From Pontibacter sp. HSC-36F09 (GTDB lineage Bacteria; Bacteroidota; Bacteroidia; Cytophagales; Hymenobacteraceae): a DNA stretch of 64,000 nucleotides. The position numbers and the translations under genes were made by a program. The stretch lies in the NCBI RefSeq assembly GCF_024171605.1, contig NZ_JALKAA010000004.1:1-64000 (forward strand), in the 5' to 3' direction. The notes below the pieces were generated by a model that saw only the letters and a list, made by a program, of their open reading frames with translations, searched no databases and was not told the DNA's origin. This document shows positions 52,085-61,474 of this stretch, in pieces; the stretch's first letter is position 1, and each line of letters begins with the position of its first letter.

Positions 52085-52966
52085 ATGAAAAAGGCATACG
52101 TTTTCCCGGGCCAGGGGTCGCAGTTTGTGGGTATGGGCAAGGACCTGTATGAACAGCACGAAACGGCTCGTCAGCTGTTCGAAAAAGCAAACGAAATCCT
52201 GGGATTCAACATTACAGAGATCATGTTCGGTGGCACTGACGAGGAACTGAAGCAGACCAGAGTAACACAGCCTGCTATTTTTCTGCACTCAGTAGCGCAG
52301 GCGGCCGTCGCCCAGGATTTCAACCCGGATATGGTGGCAGGTCACTCATTGGGCGAGTTTTCGGCTTTGGTTGCCAGCAAGGTGCTGAGCTTTGAAGACG
52401 GACTCAGACTGGTGTATAAAAGAGCGATGGCGATGCAGGCAGCTTGCGAGGCGAACCCGTCTACCATGGCCGCTATACTGGGTCTGGACGATGCGAAGGT
52501 AGAAGAGGTATGTGCTTCTATAGAAGGGGAAGTAGTAGTGGCAGCCAACTACAACTGCCCGGGGCAGCTAGTTATTTCTGGTTCTAACAAAGGGATTGAG
52601 ATCGCTTGTGAGAAGATGAAAGAAGCCGGTGCTAAGCGTGCCCTGCCGCTACCAGTTGGAGGAGCTTTCCACTCACCGCTCATGAAGCCGGCAGAAGAAG
52701 AACTGGCCAAAGCCATCAACGAAACAACCTTCAGTCAGGGCATCTGTCCGATCTACCAGAACGTAGACGCCATGCCGCACACCGATCCGGAAGAGATCAA
52801 GCAAAACCTGATCAGCCAGCTGACAGCCCCAGTGCGCTGGACGCAATCGGTACAGCAGATGGTAGCTGACGGCGCCACGCATTTTGTGGAGTGCGGTCCG
52901 GGCAAAGTACTGCAGGGATTGGTGAAAAAGATCGAACGTACTGCTGAGGTAAGTTCGGTCGCATAA
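52085..52966 (+). CDS. fabD: Malonyl-CoA:ACP transacylase
   Basis: A 293-residue enzyme that loads malonate onto acyl carrier protein for fatty acid synthesis. FPGQGSQFVGMG near the N-terminus, the active-site serine in VAGHSLGEFSAL near residue 91, and GGAFHSPLM with the second catalytic histidine near residue 198. The length is usual. No other fab genes lie in view. Confidence 0.95.
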   Translation: MKKAYVFPGQGSQFVGMGKDLYEQHETARQLFEKANEILGFNITEIMFGGTDEELKQTRVTQPAIFLHSVAQAAVAQDFNPDMVAGHSLGEFSALVASKVLSFEDGLRLVYKRAMAMQAACEANPSTMAAILGLDDAKVEEVCASIEGEVVVAANYNCPGQLVISGSNKGIEIACEKMKEAGAKRALPLPVGGAFHSPLMKPAEEELAKAINETTFSQGICPIYQNVDAMPHTDPEEIKQNLISQLTAPVRWTQSVQQMVADGATHFVECGPGKVLQGLVKKIERTAEVSSVA

Positions 52967-52984
52967 TACTTTGCGTGAAATTTA

Positions 52985-53025
52985 AATAGACCATTGCGGC
53001 CGCTGCTGCAATGGTCTATTTTTTA
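52985..53025 (+). terminator. Terminator of fabD
   Basis: Stem AATAGACCATTGC / GCAATGGTCTATT around a 10-nt loop, then TTTTTT. Confidence 0.92.
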
Positions 53026-53064
53026 TGTTAGGCATTTGACTCGATAACGGTAATCAGGTATAGC

Positions 53065-53685
53065 CTAACGGCCATTCTCGTCCACGGCCAACGGCGTTAC
53101 CCCCAGTCTGCTTAACTCGTCTGACAGTTTTAAAAGCTCATTTTTAATGACGTCGCTCTGCTGTAACAGTTCTTCCGGGAGGCTGATCACACGGGACAGG
53201 TATAGGTTCTCTTTCAGATGAAGTTCCTGCATGAGCGTGTCCAGCAATTCCTGGTTCTGGCCTATATGGATGAGCGGCGAGAGTTCGATCTGCACGTTTT
53301 CCTGCTTCGGATTGATGATGTTCACCCTGAAAAAATAATCACCTACTTTGCCGAACAGGTAGGTGGAAATTTCTTTCACAATGGCATTATATCCTTCAAC
53401 AGCACCGTTGAAATGTAGCGACGTGAAGGCGGGGAAATCATACAGTCGCTTTTTCTTCAGAAGTTTCTCATAGTTATTGAGCAACAGCAGGATAATGATG
53501 CCTACCGCTACCAGTGCCGCAACCAGGGCTTTCTCTGGTATCTGTTGGCTAAATGTTTCGAATGGTGCGCGCTGCCTGAACAGGACAGGTAGAAAAGTGA
53601 ACGGAAATACCAGTATGAACACAACAAGAAAGCCCCGCAAAAGGCTCTTTTTTTCGTTGGTGATGATGGTGAGCAGGTCGTTCAT
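53065..53685 (-). CDS. Membrane protein of unknown function
   Basis: I do not recognise a family. The 206-residue protein has two N-terminal membrane helices (about 17-34, LVVFILVFPFTFLPVLF; about 52-69, VAALVAVGIIILLLLNN) and a soluble C-terminal part of about 130 residues with KKKRLYDFPAFTSLHF and a Leu/Glu-rich helix near the end. Its stop is followed by the fabD terminator region. It may be a species-specific gene. Confidence 0.7.
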   Translation of the reverse strand: MNDLLTIITNEKKSLLRGFLVVFILVFPFTFLPVLFRQRAPFETFSQQIPEKALVAALVAVGIIILLLLNNYEKLLKKKRLYDFPAFTSLHFNGAVEGYNAIVKEISTYLFGKVGDYFFRVNIINPKQENVQIELSPLIHIGQNQELLDTLMQELHLKENLYLSRVISLPEELLQQSDVIKNELLKLSDELSRLGVTPLAVDENGR

Positions 53686-53840
53686 ATGCTAGTCAGAAGA
53701 GGCGCGCAAATGGCACATCGTATCACGTATACTTCGCAAGTATAGTTACCTTACAATATAGATAAAATTTTGTTTCTGTAGCTTAGCCTGTGTATAAAGT
53801 AAGGCATTTTCAGAAAAAATCATAGCTCGCCCGCAGGACG

Positions 53841-54335
53841 TTAGTTAGCGGCCAAAACAAAGAGGTGAACGGGGAGTTTATCCGGGCAATCCTGAAGGAG
53901 CTGTGTTACCGGCTGGTTGAGCACCGGGTGCATAAGCTGCGGGGCGATCTCGCTCAGCGGAAGGAGCGTGAACCGACGCAGGTGCAGTTGCGGATGGGGG
54001 ATGGTCAGGCGCTGCGACTGCATGACCAGCTGATCGTAGAACAGCATGTCGATGTCGATGACGCGGGCTCCCCAGTGCTCATGCCGGATGCGCCCCAATT
54101 CCTGTTCGATCTGGTTTATACCCTGCAACACTTGTTCCGGACTGAGCAAGGTCTTGACTTCCAGCACCTGGTTCAGGAAAGCGGGTTGGTCGGTCTTACC
54201 CCAGGCGGCGGTTTCGTAGAGGGAGGAGCTTTGCACGATGGGCCCGACCTGTGCAGCAATCTGTTCGCGGGCTTGAGACAGGTATAGCGGGCGGTCACCG
54301 AGGTTGCCGCCCAGGAGCAGGTATAGCTTAGGCAT
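53841..54335 (-). CDS. folK: 6-hydroxymethyldihydropterin pyrophosphokinase
   Basis: A 164-residue HPPK of folate synthesis. Seen: LYLLLGGNLGDRPLYLSQA at the N-terminus, SSSLYETAAWGKTDQPAFLN (about 41-60), ELGRIRHEHWGARVIDIDML (about 84-103) and IPHPQLHLRRFTLLPLSEI. All are HPPK signatures. The start MPKLYLLLGG at 54335 is preferred over a longer version starting at 54353. It overlaps the upstream hydrolase gene by 8 bp. Confidence 0.93.
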   Translation of the reverse strand: MPKLYLLLGGNLGDRPLYLSQAREQIAAQVGPIVQSSSLYETAAWGKTDQPAFLNQVLEVKTLLSPEQVLQGINQIEQELGRIRHEHWGARVIDIDMLFYDQLVMQSQRLTIPHPQLHLRRFTLLPLSEIAPQLMHPVLNQPVTQLLQDCPDKLPVHLFVLAAN

Positions 54336-55185
54336 GTTTGTTGAAAAAGGCAATGCTCAGGTCGGCAGCTGCTTTGGCTGCTGCGGGCAATTCTTCCTGC
54401 GGGTAAGGGTGCTGTCCGCCAAAAGAGTGGTCGGCGCCGGGCAGCAGGTATAGTTCGGCATCTGGTTTCCAGGTATGCAGATCGTGCGCCATCTGCACAG
54501 GCAGCGTTTCATCTTCCTCGCCATGGAGTATAAGCAGAGGTTGCTGCATTTTCTGAATCACCTTCGGAATTTCCAGTCGCTCCACGTTGGCCAGGTAATC
54601 TTCTACAATCTGGTAGTAGAGCGGCATGCGTATACCTGTGCGGGCATTGGTCACCCACTGCACGCCCTCTTTTTTCCAGGATTCTTTTTCCAGCTCATCC
54701 CACCGTTGGTCAAAATTATTCACAGCAGCCCAGGTGGCCACGGCCCTTACACGGGTATCTTCAGCAGCTTTGAGTATAACGGATCCGCCGCCGCGGCTGT
54801 GGCCGATGAGGTAAATGCGGTCGAGGTTCATCTCGTTTTGTGGCAGCGGTCCTTCTTCGTCGTGCACCAGGTCGAGGAGCGATTTCAAATCCTCGAGCTC
54901 AATGCTGAAGTTGTTGCGGCCAAAAGCTTCCATGTCGTGCAGGTCCGAATCGTTGTCGATGCTGGTACCGTTGTGGGAGAAGTTGAATTTGATGAACACA
55001 AAGCCCTGACCAGCGAAGTAATCAGCCAGCAGGTTAAAGTGGCCCCAATCCTTAAAACCTTTGAAACCATGGGTGTAGATGACGACCGGTTTTCTGTTTC
55101 CGTCCTGGGTATAAGTGGCGTCAGCGGTGAAAGGACGCTCGTGCTCCGGGTATACCACGAAGTCTACTTTAAGTGTGTCTGCCAT
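54328..55185 (-). CDS. Alpha/beta hydrolase family protein
   Basis: A 285-residue hydrolase with VVIYTHGFKGFKDWGHF (oxyanion region), the nucleophile elbow LIGHSRGGGSVIL (GxSxG; Ser in HSRGG), LLILHGEEDETLPVQMA and LPGADHSFGG carrying the acid and the catalytic His. The family of dienelactone hydrolase-type esterases covers many substrates, so none is assigned. The frame begins 21 codons upstream; the ATG at 55185 (MADTLKVDF) gives a normal N-terminus. It overlaps folK. Confidence 0.85.
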   Translation of the reverse strand: MADTLKVDFVVYPEHERPFTADATYTQDGNRKPVVIYTHGFKGFKDWGHFNLLADYFAGQGFVFIKFNFSHNGTSIDNDSDLHDMEAFGRNNFSIELEDLKSLLDLVHDEEGPLPQNEMNLDRIYLIGHSRGGGSVILKAAEDTRVRAVATWAAVNNFDQRWDELEKESWKKEGVQWVTNARTGIRMPLYYQIVEDYLANVERLEIPKVIQKMQQPLLILHGEEDETLPVQMAHDLHTWKPDAELYLLPGADHSFGGQHPYPQEELPAAAKAAADLSIAFFNKHA

Positions 55186-55364
55186 GGCGCGATGTGCTGT
55201 ATTATCAGAAGGCAATATAGTTATTTTAAGCAAGCGGTAAACCAGCACGAGGCTATGCTGTTGGTAAACTATACCTGCGGGCTCAACTTAAGATTATTTA
55301 AACGCTGATTTGCTTTACTTGTTTGGAAACGACCCCCACACCTTGTAATATTGCGGAATATCGC

Positions 55365-56345
55365 ATGAGCATTAGCCTAAAGGAAATACAAGCGCCCATT
55401 GCCCAGGAGATGGAGCTGTTCGAGAAGAAGTTCAGGACTTCAATGAAGTCTAAGGTACTGCTGCTCGACAAGATCATGAGCTACATCGTAAAGCGCAAAG
55501 GCAAGCAGATGCGGCCGATGTTCGTGTTCTTTATGGCCAAGCTTTTCCGTGGCGACGCCATCGGCGATGCCACTTATCGCGGAGCCGCTCTCATCGAGCT
55601 ATTGCACACGGCCACCCTTGTGCACGACGACGTGGTGGACGAAGCCAACTACCGCCGCGGTTTCTTCTCTGTTAACGCACTCTGGAAAAACAAGATTGCC
55701 GTGCTGGTAGGCGACTACCTGCTCTCCAAAGGCCTGTTGCTTTCGCTGCAAAACGATGACTACGAGCTGCTTAAGATCGTGTCGAATGCTGTGCGTGAGA
55801 TGAGCGAAGGCGAGTTGCTGCAAATCGAAAAAGCCCGCCGCCTGGACATCGATGAGTCTGTCTATTTCGACATCATCCGCCAGAAAACCGCTTCGCTCAT
55901 TGCTTCCTGTTGCGCGGTAGGCGCTGCCTCTGCCGGTGCCTCCAAAGAGGACATCGAGAAAGCCCGTTTGTTTGGTGAAAAGGTAGGTATAGCGTTCCAG
56001 ATCAAAGACGACCTGTTCGACTACGGCACGGCAGAGATCGGCAAGCCGGTTGGCATCGACATCAAGGAAAAGAAGATGACACTGCCGCTGATCCACGCCC
56101 TGCGCGAAGCTGACTGGATGACGCGCCGCCGCGTGATCTACAACGTGAAAAACAACAACGGCGACAACAAGCGCGTGCAGCAGGTGATCGACTATGTGAA
56201 AACCTCTGGCGGTATACAGTACACCATCGAGGCGATGAACCAATACCACGCCGAGGCCCTGGCCATCCTCCATACCTTCCCCGCCTCCCCATCCCGCACC
56301 TCCCTGGAGCAACTGATCGCCTACACGATAGAGCGCGAGAAGTAG
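55365..56345 (+). CDS. Polyprenyl diphosphate synthase
   Basis: A 326-residue trans-prenyltransferase. The first Asp-rich motif is LVHDDVVDEANYRRG (DDxxD), the second is FQIKDDLFDYGTAEIGKP. The residues before the first motif (GAALIELLHTATLVHDD) lack bulky aromatic stops, which suggests a long-chain product such as the menaquinone side chain; product length is inference. It could also supply GGPP, as no crtE is seen. The frame begins at a TTG at 55323; the ATG at 55365 (MSISLKEIQ) is preferred. Confidence 0.9.
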   Translation: MSISLKEIQAPIAQEMELFEKKFRTSMKSKVLLLDKIMSYIVKRKGKQMRPMFVFFMAKLFRGDAIGDATYRGAALIELLHTATLVHDDVVDEANYRRGFFSVNALWKNKIAVLVGDYLLSKGLLLSLQNDDYELLKIVSNAVREMSEGELLQIEKARRLDIDESVYFDIIRQKTASLIASCCAVGAASAGASKEDIEKARLFGEKVGIAFQIKDDLFDYGTAEIGKPVGIDIKEKKMTLPLIHALREADWMTRRRVIYNVKNNNGDNKRVQQVIDYVKTSGGIQYTIEAMNQYHAEALAILHTFPASPSRTSLEQLIAYTIEREK

Positions 56346-56349
56346 GATT

Positions 56350-56385
56350 GAATAGTTAAATGTTGATGGTTAAATTGTTTTGACA
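56350..56385. repeat. TTAAATTGTTGA-word repeat
   Basis: TGAATAGTTAAATGTTGATGGTTAAATTGTTTTG, directly after the polyprenyl synthase stop; same style as 51803-51842. Confidence 0.5.
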
Positions 56386-56440
56386 CTGTGGTTCTGACCT
56401 CGGAGTGTGTGCAGTTCTCTCGAATGTCTTAGGTAACAGC

Positions 56441-56453
56441 TATACCTATACCT
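56441..56453. repeat. Overlapping AGGTATA doublet
   Basis: TATACCTATACCT, as at 11859; a third near-copy (TATCCCTA) follows. Confidence 0.85.
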
Positions 56454-56554
56454 ATCCCTAGCTGACAAAGGCGAATCTGCTTTTCAATTCCAATGTCATT
56501 TTGACCTGGGGTAGGAGCCCAATACCGTCAACTTAAGCCATGATTAACTCCAGC

Positions 56555-56655
56555 TGTCATCTCGAAGAAAGGAGAGATCTGGATTGTTTCAATATTCGCG
56601 CACTATTGCAGATTTCTCCCAAAACGAGAGCCCCCACTCCCGGGTTGGAATGACA
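56555..56655. repeat. TGTCAT...ATGACA inverted-repeat element
   Basis: A 101-bp stretch opens with TGTCATCTCGAAGAAAGGAG and closes with GGGTTGGAATGACA; inside, GAGATCTGGATTG and GCAGATTTCTCCC pair roughly. The pattern TGTCAT-TCGAA ... AGATTTCTCC ... GGAATGACA is one I recall as a dispersed repeat in Bacteroidota. Outer partial copies (TGTCATTTTGACC near 56490, ATGACAGAATT near 56668, GGGATGACAAATG near 56761) suggest nested or repeated insertion. The 547-bp gap 56346-56892 has no gene that I can support. Confidence 0.6.
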
Positions 56656-56892
56656 AATTAGGCCTTAAGATGACAGAATTGGGGAGGAAGGCCCCCACTA
56701 CTAGAGAAAATCCGGATTGTCGAAATCTTTATAATAGACCCGGTATTCTCATCAGTATTCGGGATGACAAATGGGAAGCCGCTATTTCTATACCTAGCCA
56801 ATCAGAAATATCTGTAAACCTCCTATTGAAATCTGTAATCTTTAGAGGCAGATGCGTAGGTAATTTTGAGGGTGCAAAAAAACCTGTGAAAA

Positions 56893-57516
56893 ATGAGTCT
56901 CAATACCAACAATTGGAACCGGCTGCGCTATACGGTATACCTGCCCATTTATGACCTGATTGCTGACCGGGTTTTCCGAAAGCACCGCCAGCGTTCCATC
57001 CAGCTGCTGCAAGCCAAACCCAATGACGCCATCCTGATTGTCGGTGCGGGTACCGGACTTGACCTGCCATACCTGCAAGGATACACTCACATCACTGCCA
57101 ACGACATTACCCCTGGCATGATCAGCAGGCTGAAATCCCGTGCCGAACAGTTAGCTATACCTGTGGAGGCGCAAGTGATGAACGGGCAGCAACTGCCCTA
57201 TCCTGACAATAGTTTCGATGCTGTTATCCTGCACCTGATCATTGCGGTTATACCTGATCCGGTGGCCTGCATCAAGGAAGTAGAGCGGGTTCTAAAGCCG
57301 GGCGGCAAGGTGATGGTTTTCGATAAGTTTTTACCCGACGGGCAGAAACCCTCGTTGCTGCGGCGCCTCTTTAACCAGGTAGCCGGTACGCTCTTTTCTG
57401 ACATCAACCGCAGCATCGGCAGCATCGCCAGCCATACTTCCCTGCAGGTGGAGCTGAATGAGCCGGCTGCACTTGGAGGCACGTTCCGGATTGTGCGGCT
57501 TCGGAAACTAGTGTAG
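56893..57516 (+). CDS. SAM-dependent methyltransferase
   Basis: A 207-residue class I methyltransferase (Methyltransf_11/UbiE-like). The SAM loop is ILIVGAGTGLDLPYL (about 53-67), the acidic residue region TANDITPGMISRL, and the later motif EVERVLKPGGKVMVFDKF (about 131-148). It may act on a lipid or quinone; the substrate is unknown. It is monocistronic and followed by a strong terminator. Confidence 0.88.
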   Translation: MSLNTNNWNRLRYTVYLPIYDLIADRVFRKHRQRSIQLLQAKPNDAILIVGAGTGLDLPYLQGYTHITANDITPGMISRLKSRAEQLAIPVEAQVMNGQQLPYPDNSFDAVILHLIIAVIPDPVACIKEVERVLKPGGKVMVFDKFLPDGQKPSLLRRLFNQVAGTLFSDINRSIGSIASHTSLQVELNEPAALGGTFRIVRLRKLV

Positions 57517-57594
57517 CTCCAGAGCTACGAAAGTGAGAGAAAATTAAATTTTAGGTACTGAGTTCAACATAAAAGGGCAAAAGGTATGCAAAAC

Positions 57595-57626
57595 AAAGGC
57601 CGCTACTGCACTAGTAGCGGCCTTTG
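57595..57626. terminator. Terminator after the methyltransferase gene
   Basis: A perfect 13-bp stem AAAGGCCGCTACT / AGTAGCGGCCTTT with a 5-nt loop and T-rich flank; may act for both convergent genes. Confidence 0.9.
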
Positions 57627-57661
57627 TTATACCTGCCGATCAAACAATCAGTAATCAACAA

Positions 57662-58927
57662 TTAAATTTTCTCCGCCAGCAGCTCATCCATCGTCTTGTT
57701 AAAATCTGCTACCCATTCTTCGTAGTACTTGCCGGTGCCGGGGCCAGAGAATCCGGTGTGGATCTTGCGCACTTTACCCTGGCGGTCGATGAAGATGGTG
57801 GTGGGGAAGGAGAGGACATGGTTTAGCGCCGGCAATGCCTGCGCGGCAGCTTCTTTGTCGGCCGGACCCGCGTAGAGCAGGTCGTACTCGATGTCAAAGC
57901 GGTCTTTCATCTTAGTCAGGCGCGGCACGGCTTGCTCGTAACCTTTCGTGCGCTCAAAACCCAGTCCGATGATCTCCAGGCCGCGGTCTTTGTTCTTGCT
58001 GTAGTAAGGGGCCAGGAACTGGGTCTCGTCCATACAGTTCGGGCACCAGGAACCCAGCAGTTGCACCAGCACCACCTTGCCCTGGTACTTGTCGTCCGAC
58101 AAGGATACCTTGTTCCCTTCCAGATCCGGGAAGGTAAACTCCAGCGACTCGTAGCCTGGCTTCAGGAAAGTCAGTTCGTTGGCGTTGGCCAGCTCGGCGT
58201 TCTCGTTGCGCTTGGCTGTCCAGGACTCGTAGTCGTAGAGGCCGGCAAAGTACTCGCCTTGCAACGTACTGTCCGCACTTGGTTTGGCTGTGAACAGGTA
58301 GTCGTGGTTGCCGTCAAAAGTCGACAGCTTCAGCTCATTGCCTTCCACCTGACCTTCCAGGTAACGGTAGTCGCCGGTTTGCGTGATGAATGTGCCGGTA
58401 ACGTGATTGTCTTTCTGCTCAAACACACCGATAGCCGGGTAGGTTTTGCCATCTTTCTTTGTAAAAGTCACTTCCCACTTGCCGGTATAGTCAAAAGTAG
58501 CCGGAGCGGGGTTTTCCTTGAAGCGATTGGTCTTGCCATGCTCGGCTGTAAAAGGAACGGAGTAGGGCTTGGACAGGTCGTTTCGGGTGAAGCGGCCGGC
58601 CATTTTATCGCCGTCTACTTTCGCAATCAGGTCGGCGTCGAAAATGTGCAGCCGTATCCGGAGCGAATCGCCCTCTTGATGAAATTCATCCACCAGAATG
58701 CGTTCATCGGCGTTCACCAGGTATAGCACGGTCTTGCCGTTCTGTTCTTCTGCTTCCATGATGAACGGAATCTCCTGGCCCTGGGCCTGGAGGGCAACCC
58801 GCCAAGAACCCGGTTTGATGGTGTTATCAGTAGATGTCATAGAGCCACAGGAGGTTAATAGCTGCGTGAATGACAAAGCCAACAACAAAATCAGCCTTGC
58901 CGGGGTATTAAAACAAGTACGTATCAT
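57662..58927 (-). CDS. TlpA-like thioredoxin-fold lipoprotein
   Basis: A 421-residue envelope lipoprotein with signal and lipobox-like LLTSCG (about 22-27), an N-terminal DUF-type beta-rich region (about 40-240; GSWRVALQAQGQEIPFIM), and a C-terminal TlpA/AhpC-TSA-type thioredoxin domain (about 255-421; LQLLGSWCPNCMDETQFL shown in part: VLVQLLGSWCPNCMDE). The CPNC site suits a periplasmic disulfide reductase. The cis-Pro region FPTTIFID is intact. Its partner proteins are not in view. Confidence 0.9.
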   Translation of the reverse strand: MIRTCFNTPARLILLLALSFTQLLTSCGSMTSTDNTIKPGSWRVALQAQGQEIPFIMEAEEQNGKTVLYLVNADERILVDEFHQEGDSLRIRLHIFDADLIAKVDGDKMAGRFTRNDLSKPYSVPFTAEHGKTNRFKENPAPATFDYTGKWEVTFTKKDGKTYPAIGVFEQKDNHVTGTFITQTGDYRYLEGQVEGNELKLSTFDGNHDYLFTAKPSADSTLQGEYFAGLYDYESWTAKRNENAELANANELTFLKPGYESLEFTFPDLEGNKVSLSDDKYQGKVVLVQLLGSWCPNCMDETQFLAPYYSKNKDRGLEIIGLGFERTKGYEQAVPRLTKMKDRFDIEYDLLYAGPADKEAAAQALPALNHVLSFPTTIFIDRQGKVRKIHTGFSGPGTGKYYEEWVADFNKTMDELLAEKI

Positions 58928-59020
58928 ACGGCAAAATTACGAGAAGGAATCGTTAAATGCGAAACATGAGAACGAATAGCACAGGCGGTGGTGGAAATGT
59001 TATATTCATGACCGCTAATG

Positions 59021-59052
59021 TTGTGCTTAAACACTCATATTTCGTACATTTG
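59021..59052 (+). promoter_or_regulatory. Promoter of the aconitase gene
   Basis: TTG at 59021-59023, 21-bp spacer, TACATTTG at 59045-59052; start codon 45 bp downstream. Confidence 0.75.
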
Positions 59053-59097
59053 TAAACTTCACAATGAAGCATTAAACATCATAACAATAGCAAAACT

Positions 59098-61377
59098 ATG
59101 GCATTTGATTTAGGAATGATCAAGGCAGTGTATGCCGGGATGGCCGAGCGCGTGAATGCTGCCCGTAACGCAGTAGGCAGACCGCTTACCCTAACAGAGA
59201 AAATCTTGTACGCGCACCTTTTCGATGGCAACGCGACACAGTCTTTTGAGCGCGGCAAGACCTATGTGGACTTCGCTCCGGACAGAGTGGCTATGCAGGA
59301 CGCCACAGCGCAAATGGCCTTGCTTCAGTTTATGCAGGCTGGCAAGCCGCAGGTGGCTGTGCCTTCTACGGTACATTGCGATCACCTGATCCAGGCTCGT
59401 GTAGGTGCTGACCAGGACTTGCAAGACGCTTATACTGAAAACAAAGAGGTATACGATTTCCTTGCCTCTGTTTCAAATAAATATGGCATCGGCTTCTGGA
59501 AGCCAGGTGCCGGTATCATCCACCAGGTGGTACTCGAGAACTACGCCTTCCCGGGCGGTATGATGATCGGTACGGACTCCCACACACCAAACGCCGGTGG
59601 TCTAGGTATGATCGCGATCGGTGTGGGTGGCGCTGATGCTGTAGACGTAATGTCCGGCATGGCCTGGGAGCTTAAATTCCCGAAAGTGATTGGTGTAAAA
59701 CTGACCGGCAAGATGAGCGGCTGGACTTCACCGAAAGACGTGATCCTGAAAGTTGCCGGTATCCTGACTGTGAAAGGTGGAACGGGCGCTATCGTAGAGT
59801 ACTTCGGCGAAGGTGCTGAGTCTATGTCTTGTACCGGCAAAGGTACTATTTGTAACATGGGTGCCGAGATCGGGGCGACTACTTCAGTGTTCTCTTACGA
59901 TGACAGCATGCGTGCGTACCTGCGCGCCACCAACCGCGAAGAAGTGGTAGAAATGGCGGACGAGGTGGCAGGCTACCTGCGTGCAGACGACGAGGTATAC
60001 GCTGACCCGGCTGCTTTCTACGACCAGCTGATCGAGATCGACTTGTCTACACTGGAGCCGCACGTGAACGGTCCGTTCACGCCAGACGCTGCCTGGCCGA
60101 TTTCTCAGTTTGCTGCTGTTGTAAAAGAGCACAACTGGCCAGCTAAACTGGAAGTAGGTCTGATTGGTTCTTGCACCAATTCCTCTTATGAAGACTTGAC
60201 CCGTTCGGCTTCAATTGCTGAGCAGGCGGTGTCTAAAAAACTGGTTGCACAAGCTGAGTTTACCATCACGCCGGGTTCTGAACTCGTGCGCTTCACAACA
60301 GCCCGTGATGGCTTGTTGGATACATTCGCTCAGATGGGCGGTGTGGTACTGGCAAACGCCTGCGGACCGTGCATCGGTCAGTGGGCCCGTCACACCGACG
60401 ACCCGACCCGCAAAAACTCCATTATCACCTCATTCAACCGTAACTTCGCCAAGCGTAACGACGGCAACCCGAACACACACGCGTTCGTGGCCTCTCCTGA
60501 GATCGTAACTGCTTTCGCTATTGCCGGTGACCTGACTTTCAACCCACTGGTTGACAAGCTGATCAACTCCGATGGAGAAGAAGTAATGCTGGATGAGCCA
60601 AGAGGCATCGAATTGCCACCACAGGGCTTCGCCGTAGAAGACGCAGGCTATGTAGCCCCAGCCGAAGACGGTAGCAGCGTAGAAGTGGTAGTAGATCCGA
60701 AGTCTGACCGTCTGCAGTTGCTGGAAGGCTTTAAGCCATGGGAAGGCACCGACCTGAAAGGTATGAAGCTACTCATCAAAGCACAGGGCAAGTGTACGAC
60801 TGACCACATCTCCATGGCTGGTCCTTGGTTGAAGTACCGTGGTCACCTCGACAACATCTCCAACAACATGTTAATTGGTGCCATCAACGCCTTCAATGGT
60901 GAGGCCAACAAGGTATACAACGACATGACGCGTGGTTACGACACCGTACCTGCCACGGCCCGTACTTACAAGGCTGCCGGCATCGGTACCGTAGTAGTAG
61001 GTGACGAGAACTATGGTGAAGGTTCATCCCGTGAGCACGCTGCCATGGAGCCGCGCTTCCTGGGTGTTCGTGCCGTTATTGTGAAGTCATTCGCACGTAT
61101 CCACGAAACCAACCTGAAGAAGCAGGGTATGCTGGGTCTTACATTCGCCAATAAAGCCGACTACGACCTGATCGAGGAGAAAGATACGATCGATATCCTG
61201 GGTCTGGAGGATTTCAAACCGGGTCAGCCGCTGAAAGTGGTGTTGACGCACAAAGACGGTTCTCAGGATGCCTTCATGGTAAACCATACCTACAACGAAG
61301 GACAGATCGAGTGGTTCAAGGCTGGTTCAGCCCTTAACCTGATCCGTTTGCAGCAAAAGCAGTCAGCTAACGGTTAA
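59098..61377 (+). CDS. Aconitate hydratase
   Basis: A 759-residue 4Fe-4S enzyme converting citrate to isocitrate in the TCA cycle. The cluster cysteines are Cys359 in [11 protein letters not shown] and Cys422/Cys425 in [26 protein letters not shown] and the C-terminal swivel-domain [18 protein letters not shown] motif are present. Length and sequence match the mitochondrial-type aconitase, which is common in Bacteroidota. It is monocistronic with promoter and terminator. Together with sdhCAB it gives two TCA cycle steps in this window. Confidence 0.95.
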   Translation: MAFDLGMIKAVYAGMAERVNAARNAVGRPLTLTEKILYAHLFDGNATQSFERGKTYVDFAPDRVAMQDATAQMALLQFMQAGKPQVAVPSTVHCDHLIQARVGADQDLQDAYTENKEVYDFLASVSNKYGIGFWKPGAGIIHQVVLENYAFPGGMMIGTDSHTPNAGGLGMIAIGVGGADAVDVMSGMAWELKFPKVIGVKLTGKMSGWTSPKDVILKVAGILTVKGGTGAIVEYFGEGAESMSCTGKGTICNMGAEIGATTSVFSYDDSMRAYLRATNREEVVEMADEVAGYLRADDEVYADPAAFYDQLIEIDLSTLEPHVNGPFTPDAAWPISQFAAVVKEHNWPAKLEVGLIGSCTNSSYEDLTRSASIAEQAVSKKLVAQAEFTITPGSELVRFTTARDGLLDTFAQMGGVVLANACGPCIGQWARHTDDPTRKNSIITSFNRNFAKRNDGNPNTHAFVASPEIVTAFAIAGDLTFNPLVDKLINSDGEEVMLDEPRGIELPPQGFAVEDAGYVAPAEDGSSVEVVVDPKSDRLQLLEGFKPWEGTDLKGMKLLIKAQGKCTTDHISMAGPWLKYRGHLDNISNNMLIGAINAFNGEANKVYNDMTRGYDTVPATARTYKAAGIGTVVVGDENYGEGSSREHAAMEPRFLGVRAVIVKSFARIHETNLKKQGMLGLTFANKADYDLIEEKDTIDILGLEDFKPGQPLKVVLTHKDGSQDAFMVNHTYNEGQIEWFKAGSALNLIRLQQKQSANG

Positions 61378-61401
61378 TTAGCAGTTAGCTGCCCATAATA
61401 G

Positions 61402-61434
61402 AAACGCCCCGCTCGACAGAGCGGGGCGTTTTGT
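61402..61434 (+). terminator. Terminator of the aconitase gene
   Basis: Perfect 13-bp stem AAACGCCCCGCTC / GAGCGGGGCGTTT with a GACA loop and TTTTGTTTT tail. Two AGGTATA words follow at about 61445 and 61461. Confidence 0.94.
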
Positions 61435-61474
61435 TTTACTGCAAGGTATAGCTTGTGCTAAGGTATAGCTCCGG

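Noticed and set aside
56670-56954. 94-codon plus-strand frame in the gap before the methyltransferase
   Set aside because: It runs through repeat remnants and into the methyltransferase gene in another frame; no domain seen.
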